NCBI GenBank assembly: GCA_014058105.1
Contig: JACGCM010001747.1
Span: forward strand, 1,922,001-1,986,000
Length of the DNA stretch: 64,000 nt
DNA from: Kingdonia uniflora
Taxonomy: Eukaryota; Streptophyta; Magnoliopsida; Ranunculales; Circaeasteraceae
Direction of reading: 5' to 3'
The first letter of the stretch is position 1, and every line of letters begins with the position of its first letter. Below are positions 9,875 through 21,084 of this stretch, piece by piece. A model generated the notes under the pieces. The model saw nothing but the letters and a program-made list of their open reading frames with translations, did not search any database and had not been told where the DNA came from. The position numbers and the translations under genes are program-made.

Positions 9875-12315
9875 TCATGCTACCTCCTTGGTCGTATCAT
9901 CAGCCACTGGAGGGGCAGGGGTATGCTCAGAAGGCCGATCAGCCACTGAAGAGGCATCCTCCTCTGGGAAAATTATCTCACCATACTTCCCAGTAATAGC
10001 AAGATTGACATCATCTTTCCTTGACCTCCAGAAGTAAAATGCCTGAATCAAACTATTTCGAGCCGCCACCACACTGTCGAGAGCTTTTTTACCATCAGCT
10101 TTAAGCTCTTCCTTCAACACAGCACTCTCTGTCTCGAACTGCTTTTTCTGCAAAGTTTTCTCATGCTCCACCTGCTCCAACCATAAAGCCTTCTGTTTCT
10201 GCAACTGCTCACATAGCGCAGTTCGCTCCTTCAGCTGTTCAGTCAATGATGATTTCTCTGCATCATGCTCGGCACGCTCCGCAGCAGCTACCTTCAACAC
10301 CTCCACGACCGATCGCCAAGCAACAGAAAGCTGCACCACAAATACAACAAAATAGTATTATAGATCGGATAATTACTTAAACATATATAATCATCATGCA
10401 TACCTGTGATATACTGGATTGAATTTGAGTATCTAGGCGTATTGGATCACGCTTCGCCAACTCTAGCGCCTCCTGCTCTACCGCTTTGAGATTGGCCCCC
10501 TTTGAAGAAGCTCGGCTATCTTTCCCGGACTCTTATTTTTGCTTCTTCAGAGGAGGTGCCACATTTACAGCAGCATCCACCACCTCAGTCTCCACATGCA
10601 TCTTCTGCACAAGAGCTATTTGCTCAAAAATGGGCAATAACTTTTTTCTTCTAGATCGTCAATTTTGGATACTCGAAGTACCCGCAGCACAGGCAGGAAT
10701 CTCCGTAATGTCATCAAAAACAGAACCAGAAGTAGGCATAGCTCTATTTTGATGAGCTCCCTACACTTTTCCAACTATAGAGTTCAGCCTCTTATCTCTA
10801 CCGATACCTAGTTCTCCAAGAACTTTGTTCAGTTTGTTTCCTTCTCGACTAACGACGTCGAACAGACTCGACGTATCAGCAACACCTTTGGGATTAGGCT
10901 CTGCCAAATCAACAATAAACTATGTTAGCAGCTCGTAATAAGTTAAAAGACGAACTACAGGCAGATTGAAGACACTTACTCTCGTTAAAATTCTTATATA
11001 TAAGCTTGAGCGCCAGTTCCCCAGGCAGCATACAATTACCCCTCACCTTCACAAGATGGTCGCACCAGGGTCTCCCAGCAGATACCAAATTAAAGAATTT
11101 CAGCCTCACCGAATTACTAAATAAGTATCCGCTCTTTCGATCTTTCATATATTTAAACTTATAGAATTTTAAGACATCGTCCGCAACGAACTATCTCGCA
11201 ATACCACCATCTCTCCATCTCTTATTAAGGGCTTCACATACCCTCATCATCTTAAAGAAATTACCATTTAATTGGCCATGGAAGCTCTTTAGAGCATTCA
11301 TTACCCCCTTTTGGAAAAAGGTTAGGGGAATGCTCAACCAATATACGACCTGGTTCAGGTAACAAAGGAATCCTTCCTCTACGACCTCTGTACCAGTTCT
11401 ATTGTAATAAGAGATATATATATCATCTCCTATACCCATATTTCTCTTCCACTGATCCAGGGAAGGCACCTGATAATGCTCTATCTTACTGCCTAATCTC
11501 ACCAGAGCCCTAAACCACAACCCTGCATTCATCACATAATGCCCCCATTTTCCATTTAAACCTTTTTCATACTGCAAAAATTTATTCGCTACGTCTACAT
11601 TCTCGAGATACCTAAAAAATGGCTCAGTCTCAATCCCCACATGCAATTCCTCATCCTCCCAAAATGAACAGCCGACATATTAACAACAATGGTACCACTC
11701 GCCTCTACATCATCTATAGTCTTACCAGACAACGATGATTCCTCACTGGAGGATACAACCATTTTACTACTGGGTTTTGAATTTTTGGAATGCATCAACC
11801 ACATATAGGAAAAGTTTGTTCAAAGTTTATAATCAAACAGGCCTCCTCCCTCAGCCTTACCCAACAAATTATTCAAACTTTCAAGAAATTCAGTCATGCA
11901 ACTACAATCTACCATGATAATCATAAAATATACTTTTCACAAAAAAAAAAAAAGAGGAAACAGAGTTACTAACCTATACTAAAAGAGCAGCAGTCGTTGA
12001 TTTCAGTCACCACTTTCACTTCAGACGGTAAAACTTTAGTCGTTGTAGCAAGATCACAGTATAACGGTGGACTATGATAAAAATTTAAAGACTTTCTCAC
12101 TCTATAAATACTTCTCTCTCTCTCTCTGCAACAGAATATGCTATATGGGATAGAGAAATACTAGTTTTTATAATATCCCTTAATTTCTGAAATGGCGGCT
12201 CTTTGGGACACATGTTAGTATCATTTCTCTCTGCATGCATGTCTTTTCGTTTGCCCTCATCATGATTTCTAGAGTAACGTGCTCAGTTATCCCGTCTGTC
12301 TCTCTCTTCTGCCAT
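9875..12315 (-). pseudogene. Element A antisense gene 1 (spliced, conserved block plus coiled coil)
   Basis: Exon 1 starts with ATG 12315-12313 (MAEERDRRDN, then a stop; element C has MVDYRDRRDD) and ends at 11974 before the donor GTTAGTAAC. Exon 2 starts near 11800 (MHSKNSKPSSK...SSSEESS) and continues frameshifted through 11646-11191 with the conserved block FFQKGVMNALK...LNGNFFKMMRVCEALNKRWRD, then SGYLFSNSVRLKFFNLVSAGRPW (11140-11060) and GNCMLPG. Downstream are a linker with FDVVSREGNKLNKVLGELGI (10860-10780) and a coiled coil (10339-10100). The C-terminus ends ...DDTTKEVA at 9875. Homologous to the C, F and D antisense genes. Possibly related to the putative gypsy-type transposon family PF04195; function unknown. 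Confidence 0.65.
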
Positions 12316-12458
12316 TATTAAATTCAAGGACTCACTGCCCAAGAAGATTGATACAAATCGTATAACACGATTACTTACGTATAACAACAACCTCTGCGGC
12401 TACACGACCCTACTACACTATCTATAACATGATTTCCAATTCAAAACCCTAGTACAGC

Positions 12459-12466
12459 TATTTATA
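12459..12466 (-). promoter_or_regulatory. TATA box for element A antisense gene 1
   Basis: On the minus strand CTATAAATAG lies about 145 bases upstream of the exon 1 ATG (12315) and is followed by a CTAGGGTTTT leader-like stretch. Elements C, D, E and F have a TATA-like box in the corresponding place. Inferred promoter. Confidence 0.55.
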
Positions 12467-12479
12467 GCTGTCACTTACC

Positions 12480-13200
12480 TTATTTCAGATCTGATAGAAG
12501 CAGAAAATTAGCAACAAATCCTGCTACAATTATATTTCATTCAACCTATATCACAGATACAGAAAGTGATGACAAGACGACCTCAATAAAAACAAATCAT
12601 TTTATTATGGTCACTCATCCGACCTTACATATAATTACAGACGGATAGTTCTCTTCACCACATAGACTGATTACCCCACCAGCAGCTCTCTCAACCTCTT
12701 TAGCAAGCTTATCCTGCACAATTTCTCAAACTGCTGCCTCACATAACTCTACATCTAACATAAGTTCGTAATACACACCACATCAAAAGCTGCGACCAAG
12801 TTCCACACCATGATCACAAGTGTTCAAGATGACTATGACGTTACTCTCACAACAAGAACTTATATAGAGAACAAAAAATATTATACCTTCATCCTCTCCA
12901 CAGACATGATAGTAATATATCTCAACAAGGCAACAAATATATAGCACGACCTACACAGTTCAAATATACTTATCCAACTCAGCAACAATTCGATCTACAT
13001 ATTTTCGACCTATGTCATCTTTGACTAGTTCAATAATTGTTCCACGGTGTCCTACAACAGTTCATTCAAGCAGTTTCAAACACTAACAAGACAAGATAAT
13101 AAAGTTTAAATTTATTATTCATGACAAACAATTTATAAGGACGAATACTTCAGTCAGTTTGAAAATCAAGATTACAAGTTCTGCAGACAACTATTTCATT
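12480..13200. other. Element A spacer, no gene seen
   Basis: AT-rich non-coding stretch between antisense gene 1 and the third antisense reading frame. I see no long open frame, repeat or structured motif in it. It likely holds upstream regulatory sequence of antisense gene 1 and the 3' end of antisense gene 3. Confidence 0.5.
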
Positions 13201-13218
13201 TACAAAGAATAACCTACT

Positions 13219-13765
13219 TTACAAATGACAGTGCAACACTTGAGCTGAAACAATGACAGGCCCAACAGAAGAACTCAAATCCCAAGAAGTGGAACTGGAA
13301 TACATCAACTTCCCCAAATGACAGAAATCAAAGTTAATCCCACCACTCCTACGTAACCCCCACCATCTCCGCAGCCACTGAAGACGAAGGACCACCTCCA
13401 CCAATATAACACCTAATCCTTCGCAGGGTATCGACAATGCTTCACAGACGACACCCCAGCCTTCTCATCATCTGCTGCCACCGTATCCTCTGCAAGCATC
13501 CGCAGACAGGACCGACGGTAAGCAGTAAACATGACCAAATAGTAGAATCGCCACATTTGGTGATAATCATCATTTGCCTCTTCTACCTATTCCAACGACA
13601 TCCCATGAAAAGTTGGAGGAACAGGATTGGAGTTGGCAGAGAAAGACTTTGGTTCCCAAAATTATGAGTTTGAAGAATCATCATCTTGTTCTGAACCCTC
13701 TCCTCATAAGCCTGACGACGAGTAGTCACCATCACTACTACATCTACAAGTCTAAACGACTGACA
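13219..13765 (-). pseudogene. Element A short antisense gene 3
   Basis: Minus-strand frames at 13770-13440 and 13437-13219 carry NPVPPTFHGMSLE, EEAN and FYYLVMFTAYRRSCLRMLAED segments. These line up with element F at 58218-57916 (PVPIPPTYQGLSEEEAVEA, then FYVFVLTGEERW). The reading is broken by stops. Position, just inside the 3' LTR, is the same in both elements. No family is recognised; the alignment is short and by eye. Confidence 0.4.
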
Positions 13766-14010
13766 GGTTAAACCAGGGTAAACAGTGATAGCAGCTGGTC
13801 ACCATCTTTTATAGTAGCTACATTTAAATGCATGCCACCATTTCCAATACAGTCTTTATCACAAGCACACATCTCAAGCAAAATTTTTGGGAGACCCAAC
13901 AGTCAAAACAATTATCCTTCCAGATAGCTAGGAAGCCATTAATACAACATTCAGAATGACTAGACTTCTCAACCAACACCACTCGCCACATACGTTTCTC
14001 TTACTATTGG

Positions 14011-14025
14011 CTGAGAGGGGGCAGT
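14011..14025 (+). other. Polypurine tract, element A
   Basis: CTGAGAGGGGGCAGT lies directly before the LTR start TGTGAGGGCC and is the plus-strand primer site expected at this position. Confidence 0.75.
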
Positions 14026-14698
14026 TGTGAGGGCCTATTTCCAATCCTCGTATTGAATATAATATGCGAGCTCACATAGTTCAAGAAAGCATACTGACAA
14101 CAAATCAAAGATTGAAGACAAGAAGATCGTAATACATACGTTTTTACCTACTGTTCGAAGATATTAAAGCATCCTGTAACTTCGCACTGCAGAAGATACT
14201 CCTCCACTTATTAACAAATCGTATACATACGAATATCACAAGAGATCATATCTTCTCCAACGGCCTGAAGTTACAGCTAAGAGTATTAATAGATTCATTA
14301 CAGATCAACAAGTATCAAGGCGTTACAAAAGACCTCATAAAGACTCATCAAATACGGACAACCAAAGCGTACATCATCAATGTAACCAACGGTTATATTA
14401 TAAGACCTATAAAAAGAGACCTGGAGATCAGAATCATGGTAACTATTATCATTTGCAGAACTCTTAGAGAAAGCCATCCCTACCAAAACTCAGATATTCA
14501 ATCTATTTCTCTTTTTAATAGCTAGCATCTTTATAAACACTATTCTTTTAGAAATCCTCAAGAGAGGTCGTGGTTTTTAACCCATTCAAGAGTTTTGCAC
14601 GCTTGAACTTGTGTTAATTGCTTCTTGTTCCTAGCTAATATTCATATTTTAATGGTGTAAGGCACTGTTTTTGTCCAATATGAAAATAGGCTATTACA
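14026..14698 (+). repeat. Element A 3' LTR (673 bp)
   Basis: Starts TGTGAGGG after the purine tract and ends TTACA. Its last 402 bases pair with 1-402. TATA at 14408-14415; conserved hairpin at 14569-14601. The right flank continues as element B LTR. Confidence 0.92.
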
Positions 14699-15119
14699 TA
14701 TGGCACATTATGAAGCAGTTACAAAGAAGAAGTCAAGCCGTTCCATAATCATTATGAAGACTCATCAAAACCATAAATTGTAGCGTTCATCATTAAAGCA
14801 GATAATGGTCATATTATAAGACTTATAAATAGGACCAAAGAACTACATATTAGGGACAGAGAAAATACGACACAGACTTTTCCTATCAAAAAAGTCTATA
14901 CAGAACTATCTATAGTATTATTTGTAATAGCTAGTCAATCAATAACATCTATTTTTCTAAATCCTCGAGATAGGTTATGGTTTTTACCTATTCAGAGGTT
15001 TTCACGTTAATTCTTGTGTTTGATTAGTTGTTACTTATTACGTTCTAATCATATTCGGTGTGAAATACTGAGTTCAAGATACAAAATTAGGCTTTTACAT
15101 TTGGTACCGTCTATGAGAA
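14699..15119 (+). repeat. Element B LTR fragment and PBS
   Basis: AATCCTCGAGATAGG and a hairpin-like block at 14976-15006, then TTTTACA at 15099 and a decayed PBS (TGGTACCGTCTATGAGAA, 15102-15119). The sequence resembles LTRs of A and C but is diverged. The left part was cut off by the insertion of A, so only about 400 bases of LTR remain here. Confidence 0.8.
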
Positions 15120-15169
15120 TCAAGCATTAAGTCACAGTTCTCAGAAGCAACTAATTCTTTCTTCACAGA

Positions 15170-15414
15170 ATGACGCTTCCAGACCATCTAACATTAATTG
15201 GCCCAACATAAGAAAGCGCCGTACTAGCAAAATTATGGGCTACTATACACTCTGAAATAGAAAGGCGAGCCGTTCTGGAACAACAGCTGGCGGGTGTGCA
15301 AGATGCATTGAAGGTTAAGCAGGGACAACATATTACAACCTAGAGTAACAAAGGCGTGATTCTAGGCACCTCATAAGTTTCTGTTCAAGACAGGCTGGCT
15401 AGAACCCCAAGCCA
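15170..15414 (+). pseudogene. gag: Element B gag, 5' part
   Basis: ATG 15170 reads MTLPDHLTLIGPT, then a stop, then LAKLWATIHSEIERRAVL and EQQLAGVQDALK. The same words occur in element C at 23620-23700. Further stops follow. It is interrupted at 15415 by the CACTA element and resumes at 22586 after the duplicated CCA. A capsid-precursor relic. Confidence 0.8.
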
Positions 15415-15449
15415 CACTACTAGAAATTGGACCAACATCCACGGTCTAT

Positions 15450-15600
15450 ATTAGTTTTAGCCACGGTGACAGCAGTAGCTAAATGCTACAAACCTAACCG
15501 TGGCCAAACCCCAAAATTCGTGGCTAAAGCCATACGCCTATTTGTTTTTGGTGGCACTAATTCTAGTTCGTGGCAAAATCGTGGCGAATAACTAGCTAAA
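15450..15600. repeat. CACTA 5' subterminal repeats
   Basis: Several short copies of TAGCCACGGT, CCGTGGCC and CGTGGCTAA in both orientations. In CACTA elements such clusters are the transposase binding region. The mirrored cluster is at the other end (22290-22585). Confidence 0.7.
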
Positions 15601-15814
15601 ACGCAGGATTTAAAATTTAGATTTATATTTCCCTCTGTTTATAAACTTTCTCATCCCAAGCAAATTTCTTCCAAAATTCTTCGATCATATCTCTCTCCGA
15701 ATCTCCAATCTCATAAGTTTTAATTTTTGATTTCAATCTCTAATCTTTGAATCTCCACTTTGTGTTTCCAATCTCAAAAATCTTCTGATCATCTACTTTT
15801 TTGTGTTTTAAGAT

Positions 15815-16130
15815 CCATGGCATCTATCTTCGTTAGAGCAGCAACCTAAACACTGTGAGAGAAGTTAAAGCAGTTGTACAAATACCCACTGAGAAAACCC
15901 CAAAATTTTACCCAGCTAATGATATGAAGAAACCTTTGGTGAACATAAGGAAACACAAACCCACCAATCTCGATCAGGTTCGATTTTTAAGAGATTTAGT
16001 TATTTTTTTATGTTGGGTTGTTTTTGTTTGATTTCATTTTGATGTTTGTGGTTTTTTTTGTGTGAAATTAGGACAAGTATTACACCTGAGTCTGTTTTAA
16101 TTATGCTTGCTGAGTGGTTTAAGGGGAAGG
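15815..16130 (+). pseudogene. Captured ribosomal protein L6 (RPL6) exons
   Basis: TPKFYPANDMKKPLVNIRKH and KPTN (15890-15975) match the plant 60S L6 segment FYPADDVKKPL..KRKHKPTKLR. After a short intron (about 15979-16072) the next exon reads SITPESVLIMLAEWFKGKEK, equivalent to L6 SITPGTVLI.LAGRFKGK. The splice region carries a few extra bases, so the frame is not clean. The L6 reading leads in frame into FTSH11 sequence without a visible intron. L6 is a structural protein of the large ribosomal subunit; here it is a non-functional copy. Identification is from memory of the family. Confidence 0.7.
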
Positions 16131-16224
16131 AGAAATGATTGGAGCGTCTGATTGAGGATGCTGATTTGGACCTAAAGGATGTTGTGAAGTAGAGCGCGTT
16201 GTTAACAGATCTTAACAAGCACAA
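16127..16224 (+). pseudogene. Captured FTSH11 fragment, exon a
   Basis: LERLIEDADLDLKDVVK then a stop, then SALLTDLNKH: the N-terminal region of the organellar ATP-dependent metalloprotease FTSH11 (family pattern RLERLIAEADANPKDA.KQSALLAELNKHSPE). TGA at 16136 stands where Arg (CGA) is expected and TAG at 16190 where Gln (CAG) is expected, both C-to-T changes. A donor GTTTAG follows at 16225. Continues in exon b at 16631. Confidence 0.75.
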
Positions 16225-16630
16225 GTTTAGCTTTTGTAACTTGATCTTTTTATGATTAGATGAAAGATTTGATACTGCTTTTACGAATGTTCGTAGGCGA
16301 ATATTTTGAGTTAATCCTTAGAATATCATCCAATGTACGCGTTGGTCAATGAATTGTAAGTATTGAAAATATCTAAATTTTGGCCGATATGTTGTTCATT
16401 ACATATCATGGTTCAGTACATATCATCACAAATTCAGTCCTAGATAATCATATAAAACATAAAAGTATCTTCCCTATATATGGGACCAACAAATAAATTA
16501 TCAGAGTTATGTTAATAAATTTTATATTTTCGTAAAAAAGTTCCTACCAATTTATTTGCAATAGAGGTTTTGGTATTTAAACAATGGAAGTTTAGAAATT
16601 AATAATGGATTCTTCTCTCTTTTTTGGCAG

Positions 16631-16784
16631 TCCACAGTTCGTCATTAGGCGTTTCAAAAAAAGAGATCATGTAGTAGACAGTAAAGGAGTTGCAGAATAT
16701 CTTCGAGTTCTTGTATCTACTAATACTATATCATAATATCTTCCAAATGAAATATCTGAAAAGTCTTCAACTCTTCCAGTATTG
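16631..16784 (+). pseudogene. Captured FTSH11 fragment, exon b
   Basis: After acceptor TTTTTGGCAG the exon reads PQFVIRRFKKRDHVVDSKGV then AEYLRVLVSTNTIS, a stop, YLPNE and SSTLPVL. This follows the FTSH11 pattern PESVIKRFE.RDHAVDSRGVAEYLRALV. Donor GTACGT at 16785. The reading is in register with exons a and c, so intron-exon structure was captured from the gene. Confidence 0.8.
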
Positions 16785-17041
16785 GTACGTCAACACTTCT
16801 TCATTTTTGTTTTGAGTGTGCCGTAGTTCATTACTAATTGTAAATGTTACATATTTTAGTGCCCTAGAAATTTTTATTTGTCGGTAATCTTATTATCGTC
16901 TTTCGATCCATATTATTTTCAATTCACTACAACTTTGTTTGTATAAAATAGTTTTGATTTTTGTCCACATCATTTGATTTCCTTGCATCATCTAGTATCT
17001 TAAAAGCCACTATGACAAGCAATTTACTCTTTTTTATCAAA

Positions 17042-17136
17042 GTTGCAAAGAGTTGAAGCAACATACTTCAGGGAACATGGATGAGATACTTCTGAGCCCT
17101 GGCATATCCGAGAAGCAGCCACTGCATGTAATAATG
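17042..17136 (+). pseudogene. Captured FTSH11 fragment, exon c
   Basis: ELKQHTSGNMDEILLSPGIS then EKQPLHVIMV, with donor GTAAG directly after. It matches the FTSH11 pattern ELK.RASGNMDE.F.NPGISEKQPLHV.MV just before the transmembrane segment. The AAA-ATPase and zinc-protease domains were not captured. One extra base at the exon start disturbs the frame. Confidence 0.8.
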
Positions 17137-17139
17137 GTA

Positions 17140-17950
17140 AGAAGTATAATATGGGCATGATGTATTTATTCGCTAATTGAGGAATTTAACATTTTAATAA
17201 TTATGTAATTGTTTTTGTTACCATTACCCTTCCCAACAAACAATGTTTCTAACAAACAAGGTCTGCTGTTTTGAAAGAAGACAAGTGCTTAATTTTCTTA
17301 GTCTGAACATCTAACTGGAGTGGCAAAATGATTTCATATATTGACGTCCCTTATATATGGGATTTATTTGTTTAAGAAAACTTATCTTTCGGTTAAAACT
17401 ATCTTGTACTCAAAAAAGAAAAGAAGAAGATTATTCATAATATTTGTGTACTCTCTTCTAAGTTTCAACTTTAATGTTCTAGTAGTATCTTGCACCTTTA
17501 ACCTACAACACTGGCAATGATATTTTTCTGGAATTAACAAGATTTTTGGTGATTTTTGGTGGTGTTGATGTACAGGAAAAATTTATGGCAACTAACTGGA
17601 TTAACAGGATTGTCCATATTTATGGAGTTTTTTCTAGCTATCTCTGTGCATCTTGATTTCATGATTAAGTTATCTTGAACATTCACTAATCTCACCAGTA
17701 CTCTTTACAAAGGTGTATCTCAATATTTGCACAGGTGCGTCTCAATTATTTTGAAATTAGATCTGCACCTTATTTATTAAAATTTTCATATCAACAACAA
17801 CAAAAATGATCTAGCTCTAGTTTTTAAAACGAAACCAATTTATTAAAATTTGTCCAAACGACCCGAGACGATAATAGCCAATAAGTATATGGCACATGTT
17901 AAGAATTTTTTTCTTCTTCAAAATTTTTACTTAAACTGCAGTTAAGGATT
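17140..17950. other. CACTA interior, non-coding
   Basis: AT-rich stretch between the FTSH11 and BIG fragments. It begins as the FTSH11 intron after exon c. No further coding match is visible. Confidence 0.4.
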
Positions 17951-17959
17951 AAAACATAC

Positions 17960-18536
17960 CTGGGGTAGTTCACCTCGGCCACCACATTAGTATCATCTTC
18001 TGAGAAAGCACACAGATAATTTTTGCCTGAACACGAGCAAGTTTAGGACCCTGATGAATATTATTTTCAAACAACTCAACCAAGATGCCAACAGCAACAA
18101 AATGTTTCCTACAATTTTGGTGGTTTGATAACACCTATAGCAGCTTCAGACACTATGTAACAAATATGTTAGCACAACCGTAGCAATTATTAGGCAACCT
18201 TGGAATTACAAATTTTGAAGAAGCCATAATATTATGATCAAACTTTTTATGGTAAAGGTAATCCATTAAAACATGACGGAGCCCCTGTAGAGTTTGGACA
18301 CTTCTACTAGCAGAATCAAAAGCTAATTTGCACTTCTCCCCATATAGCACACCAAGAAGAGCAATTTTGCGATTTATCTTACAAAATGGTCCAGGCAAGG
18401 AAACCATCATTTGTTGAATAGAGTTCTTCTGTTGTGAGTCCATATCATTCTCATTAATGGATATAGCTCTCACTAAGCTTTTCACAGGCATCCTTATAAT
18501 AGCTCTAGTAAGATTACAATAATGGAGAACAGTCAC
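17960..18536 (-). pseudogene. Captured BIG (UBR4-like) exon fragment
   Basis: Minus-strand reading from 18536: SLVRAISINENDMDSQQKNS, LPGPFCKINRKIALLGVLYG, GLRHVLMDYLYHKKFD and PRLPNNCYGCANIFVT to 18153. After a frame break come VAVGILVELFENNIHQGPKL and ARVQAKIICVLSEDD, ending at donor GTATGT (17959). The PRLPNNCYGCA and ELFENNIHQGPK.ARVQA words are, as I recall, those of the giant calossin-like protein BIG (auxin transport, UBR4 family). Opposite in strand to its neighbours, so captured separately. Alternative: another large ARM-type protein. Confidence 0.55.
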
Positions 18537-18824
18537 TCACACAAGTTTATGTGAACCTATAATAGCTCCTATATGGGTTTTTAAATCCTAAGGAAATAAG
18601 GCCTATAGTTGAACCATTGGTTTGAACCTGAGGGATCTCTCAAACGTTTGCACAACAGTCAGTAGTAAACCCTATTACTTTTTATTTATATAAATAATAA
18701 TACATTAAGATTCTCTGCCAATATTTTGTTCCAAAAGTTCCAAATTTTATTAATCATAAAACCACATTATGGAGCTACACCAAATTAAACTTTGACTTTT
18801 TACTACACCATGGTTTTCGTTGTA

Positions 18825-18910
18825 CTCTTCATCCATCAGACGTGATAGTTTTGGGAATTGGCCTCAAGGAATGCATCCTCAGCGGTTTTTTCTCTGTCAA
18901 TGAACTCAAA
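18825..18910 (+). pseudogene. Captured Rab GDP dissociation inhibitor exon 1 fragment
   Basis: DVIVLGIGLKECILSGFFSV then NELK and a GTAAC donor. It fits the conserved N-terminus of Rab GDI/REP proteins (YDVIVLGTGLKECILSGLLS.DGLK), the dinucleotide-fold GxGxxE-type segment. GDI extracts GDP-bound Rab from membranes. The initiator ATG region upstream is altered (CACCATGG at 18808 is out of register). A one-exon relic; the following about 250 bases look like its first intron. Confidence 0.75.
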
Positions 18911-19100
18911 GTAACATTTCTTTCATCTATGTTTCCCTTTATTACGATATCGAGTTTTATATATCTTCATCTCTGTACTTCCTAATCATGTACTTGATAT
19001 GGGTTCTCAATTGCTGGCTATAGTTAGGGTTTTTACGATTTTTCTTTGGATGTTCTTTGATTTTATGGTTTTCAATTGGTGGCTGTAGTTAGGGATTTCA

Positions 19101-19900
<800 letters not shown>

Positions 19901-20080
19901 TCAGCTCCAATTTAATTAGTTGCATACGGTCATACGTAGTGTAGTGAAGAAACAAAATTGAAATGTCATGATGAAGCTAAAAATTTAGAACGTAATTAAT
20001 GCTAAATCTGCTTTAAATCATGTGAAAGGGTTTTTAGTAGGATTTGTATGTAACTTATAACGATTGTTGCCATGCTGCAG

Positions 20081-20249
20081 ATTCATGGATTGCTACATCT
20101 TTTAGGATTTGATCATGAAATTAGTGAAGAGGTTGAAACAGAGATGGAGTTGGAGGAGAAACACCTTTTGATAAGTCTTGGATGGAAAGGAAAAGGATTA
20201 ATCCAATGTGTTGCGGACAATGGAAGTTCTAAACCTCAAAATTTAGATG
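20081..20249 (+). pseudogene. Captured organellar YbeY exon
   Basis: After acceptor CATGCTGCAG the exon reads IHGLLHLLGFDHEISEEVET then EMELEEKHLLISLGWKGKGL and a donor GTAAC at 20250. HGLLHLLGFDHE is the H-x3-H-x5-H zinc motif of YbeY endoribonucleases, and the GWKGKGLI tail is typical of the plant chloroplast form, which continues into a HAD domain not present here. YbeY matures rRNA. A clean single exon within the CACTA element. Confidence 0.82.
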
Positions 20250-20254
20250 GTAAC

Positions 20255-20940
20255 TTTTACTTTATATCACTAGAATTACTGGTAGATGCTTCACCTACAT
20301 TTTTAGTTGCTTTGTGATATGCCTTTGTATAATTGCATTTACATTTACGAGAGATATCCCCTTCTACGTAAACACGTGATGGATATCATAATATGGTACA
20401 TGCTGGGTTTATTTTGAAATAACCTCAAAACATAGGGGTATCTCCAAATAGCTTATACATGTATTATATTTACCGCTTTGTCTTCTTTTTTAGCTGCTTT
20501 ATATGGTATTGATTTCATTTCAGCGTAGCTTACATTTTGAGTATGTTATCCCTTATTGTCAAGTTTGTTTTAAATTTTAGGGATTGCTTGTTTACGGCAC
20601 ACAAGGTCGGGAGATTTGCAAAATAAATTTAGACCCAAACATTTACTGAGAGATAATATTATTTGTATACTAGATGCCAAGTGATTATTATAATATAATA
20701 TTTAAGTACAATCTTTGGCGTTGACCCCATTTATACCCCTATAACCATCGTAGATTTAACATTGGATGAATCTATAAGGTACTACTTGACTAAATTTTCT
20801 TTCTTAGTTTCCTTGAGCTGGATTTGACTGTAATGTCTACTTTAATCATCCTGAAGAAGGAAAATATAGTTATTAATGTCAAAATCATTTTAAACTGTGG
20901 CAATGATTTTAATATTGTAATTATCTTCTAAAAGTGTGTT
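20255..20940. other. CACTA interior, no gene seen
   Basis: AT-rich; it begins as the intron after the YbeY exon. I find no further coding match. Confidence 0.4.
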
Positions 20941-21084
20941 TCCTTGTCCTGTGATATCTACAAAGGCCTTAATTGGCTCATTTTCTTTTGCTCTATAATT
21001 ATGAATATGAAGCTCCTCCATGCACATCAAATTTGCAAGTATGAGACTCCTATTATTGAATTATTCCTCCATTCTAAATTACAG

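Larger units (their letters stand above)
1..14698 (+). mobile_element. Element A: Tat-type Ty3/gypsy retrotransposon, decayed
   Basis: Direct repeats 1-402 and 14297-14698 align without net gap and are the two LTRs; the first part of the 5' LTR lies left of the window. Between them follow, in order, a PBS, gag, PR, RT, RNH, aRNH, IN, a tandem array, antisense genes, a purine tract and the 3' LTR. IN downstream of RT makes it Ty3/gypsy, and the second RNase H places it in the Tat lineage. By eye about 31 of 402 LTR positions differ (7.7 percent), mostly transitions. The 3' LTR abuts a fragment of another LTR (element B), so A jumped into B. The target duplication cannot be checked because the left junction is outside. 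Confidence 0.93.

Noticed and set aside
9256..10037. Plus-strand frames 9256-9468, 9596-9873, 9639-10037
   Set aside because: Opposite the heptad-rich antisense reading, which has homologues in element C; these do not.
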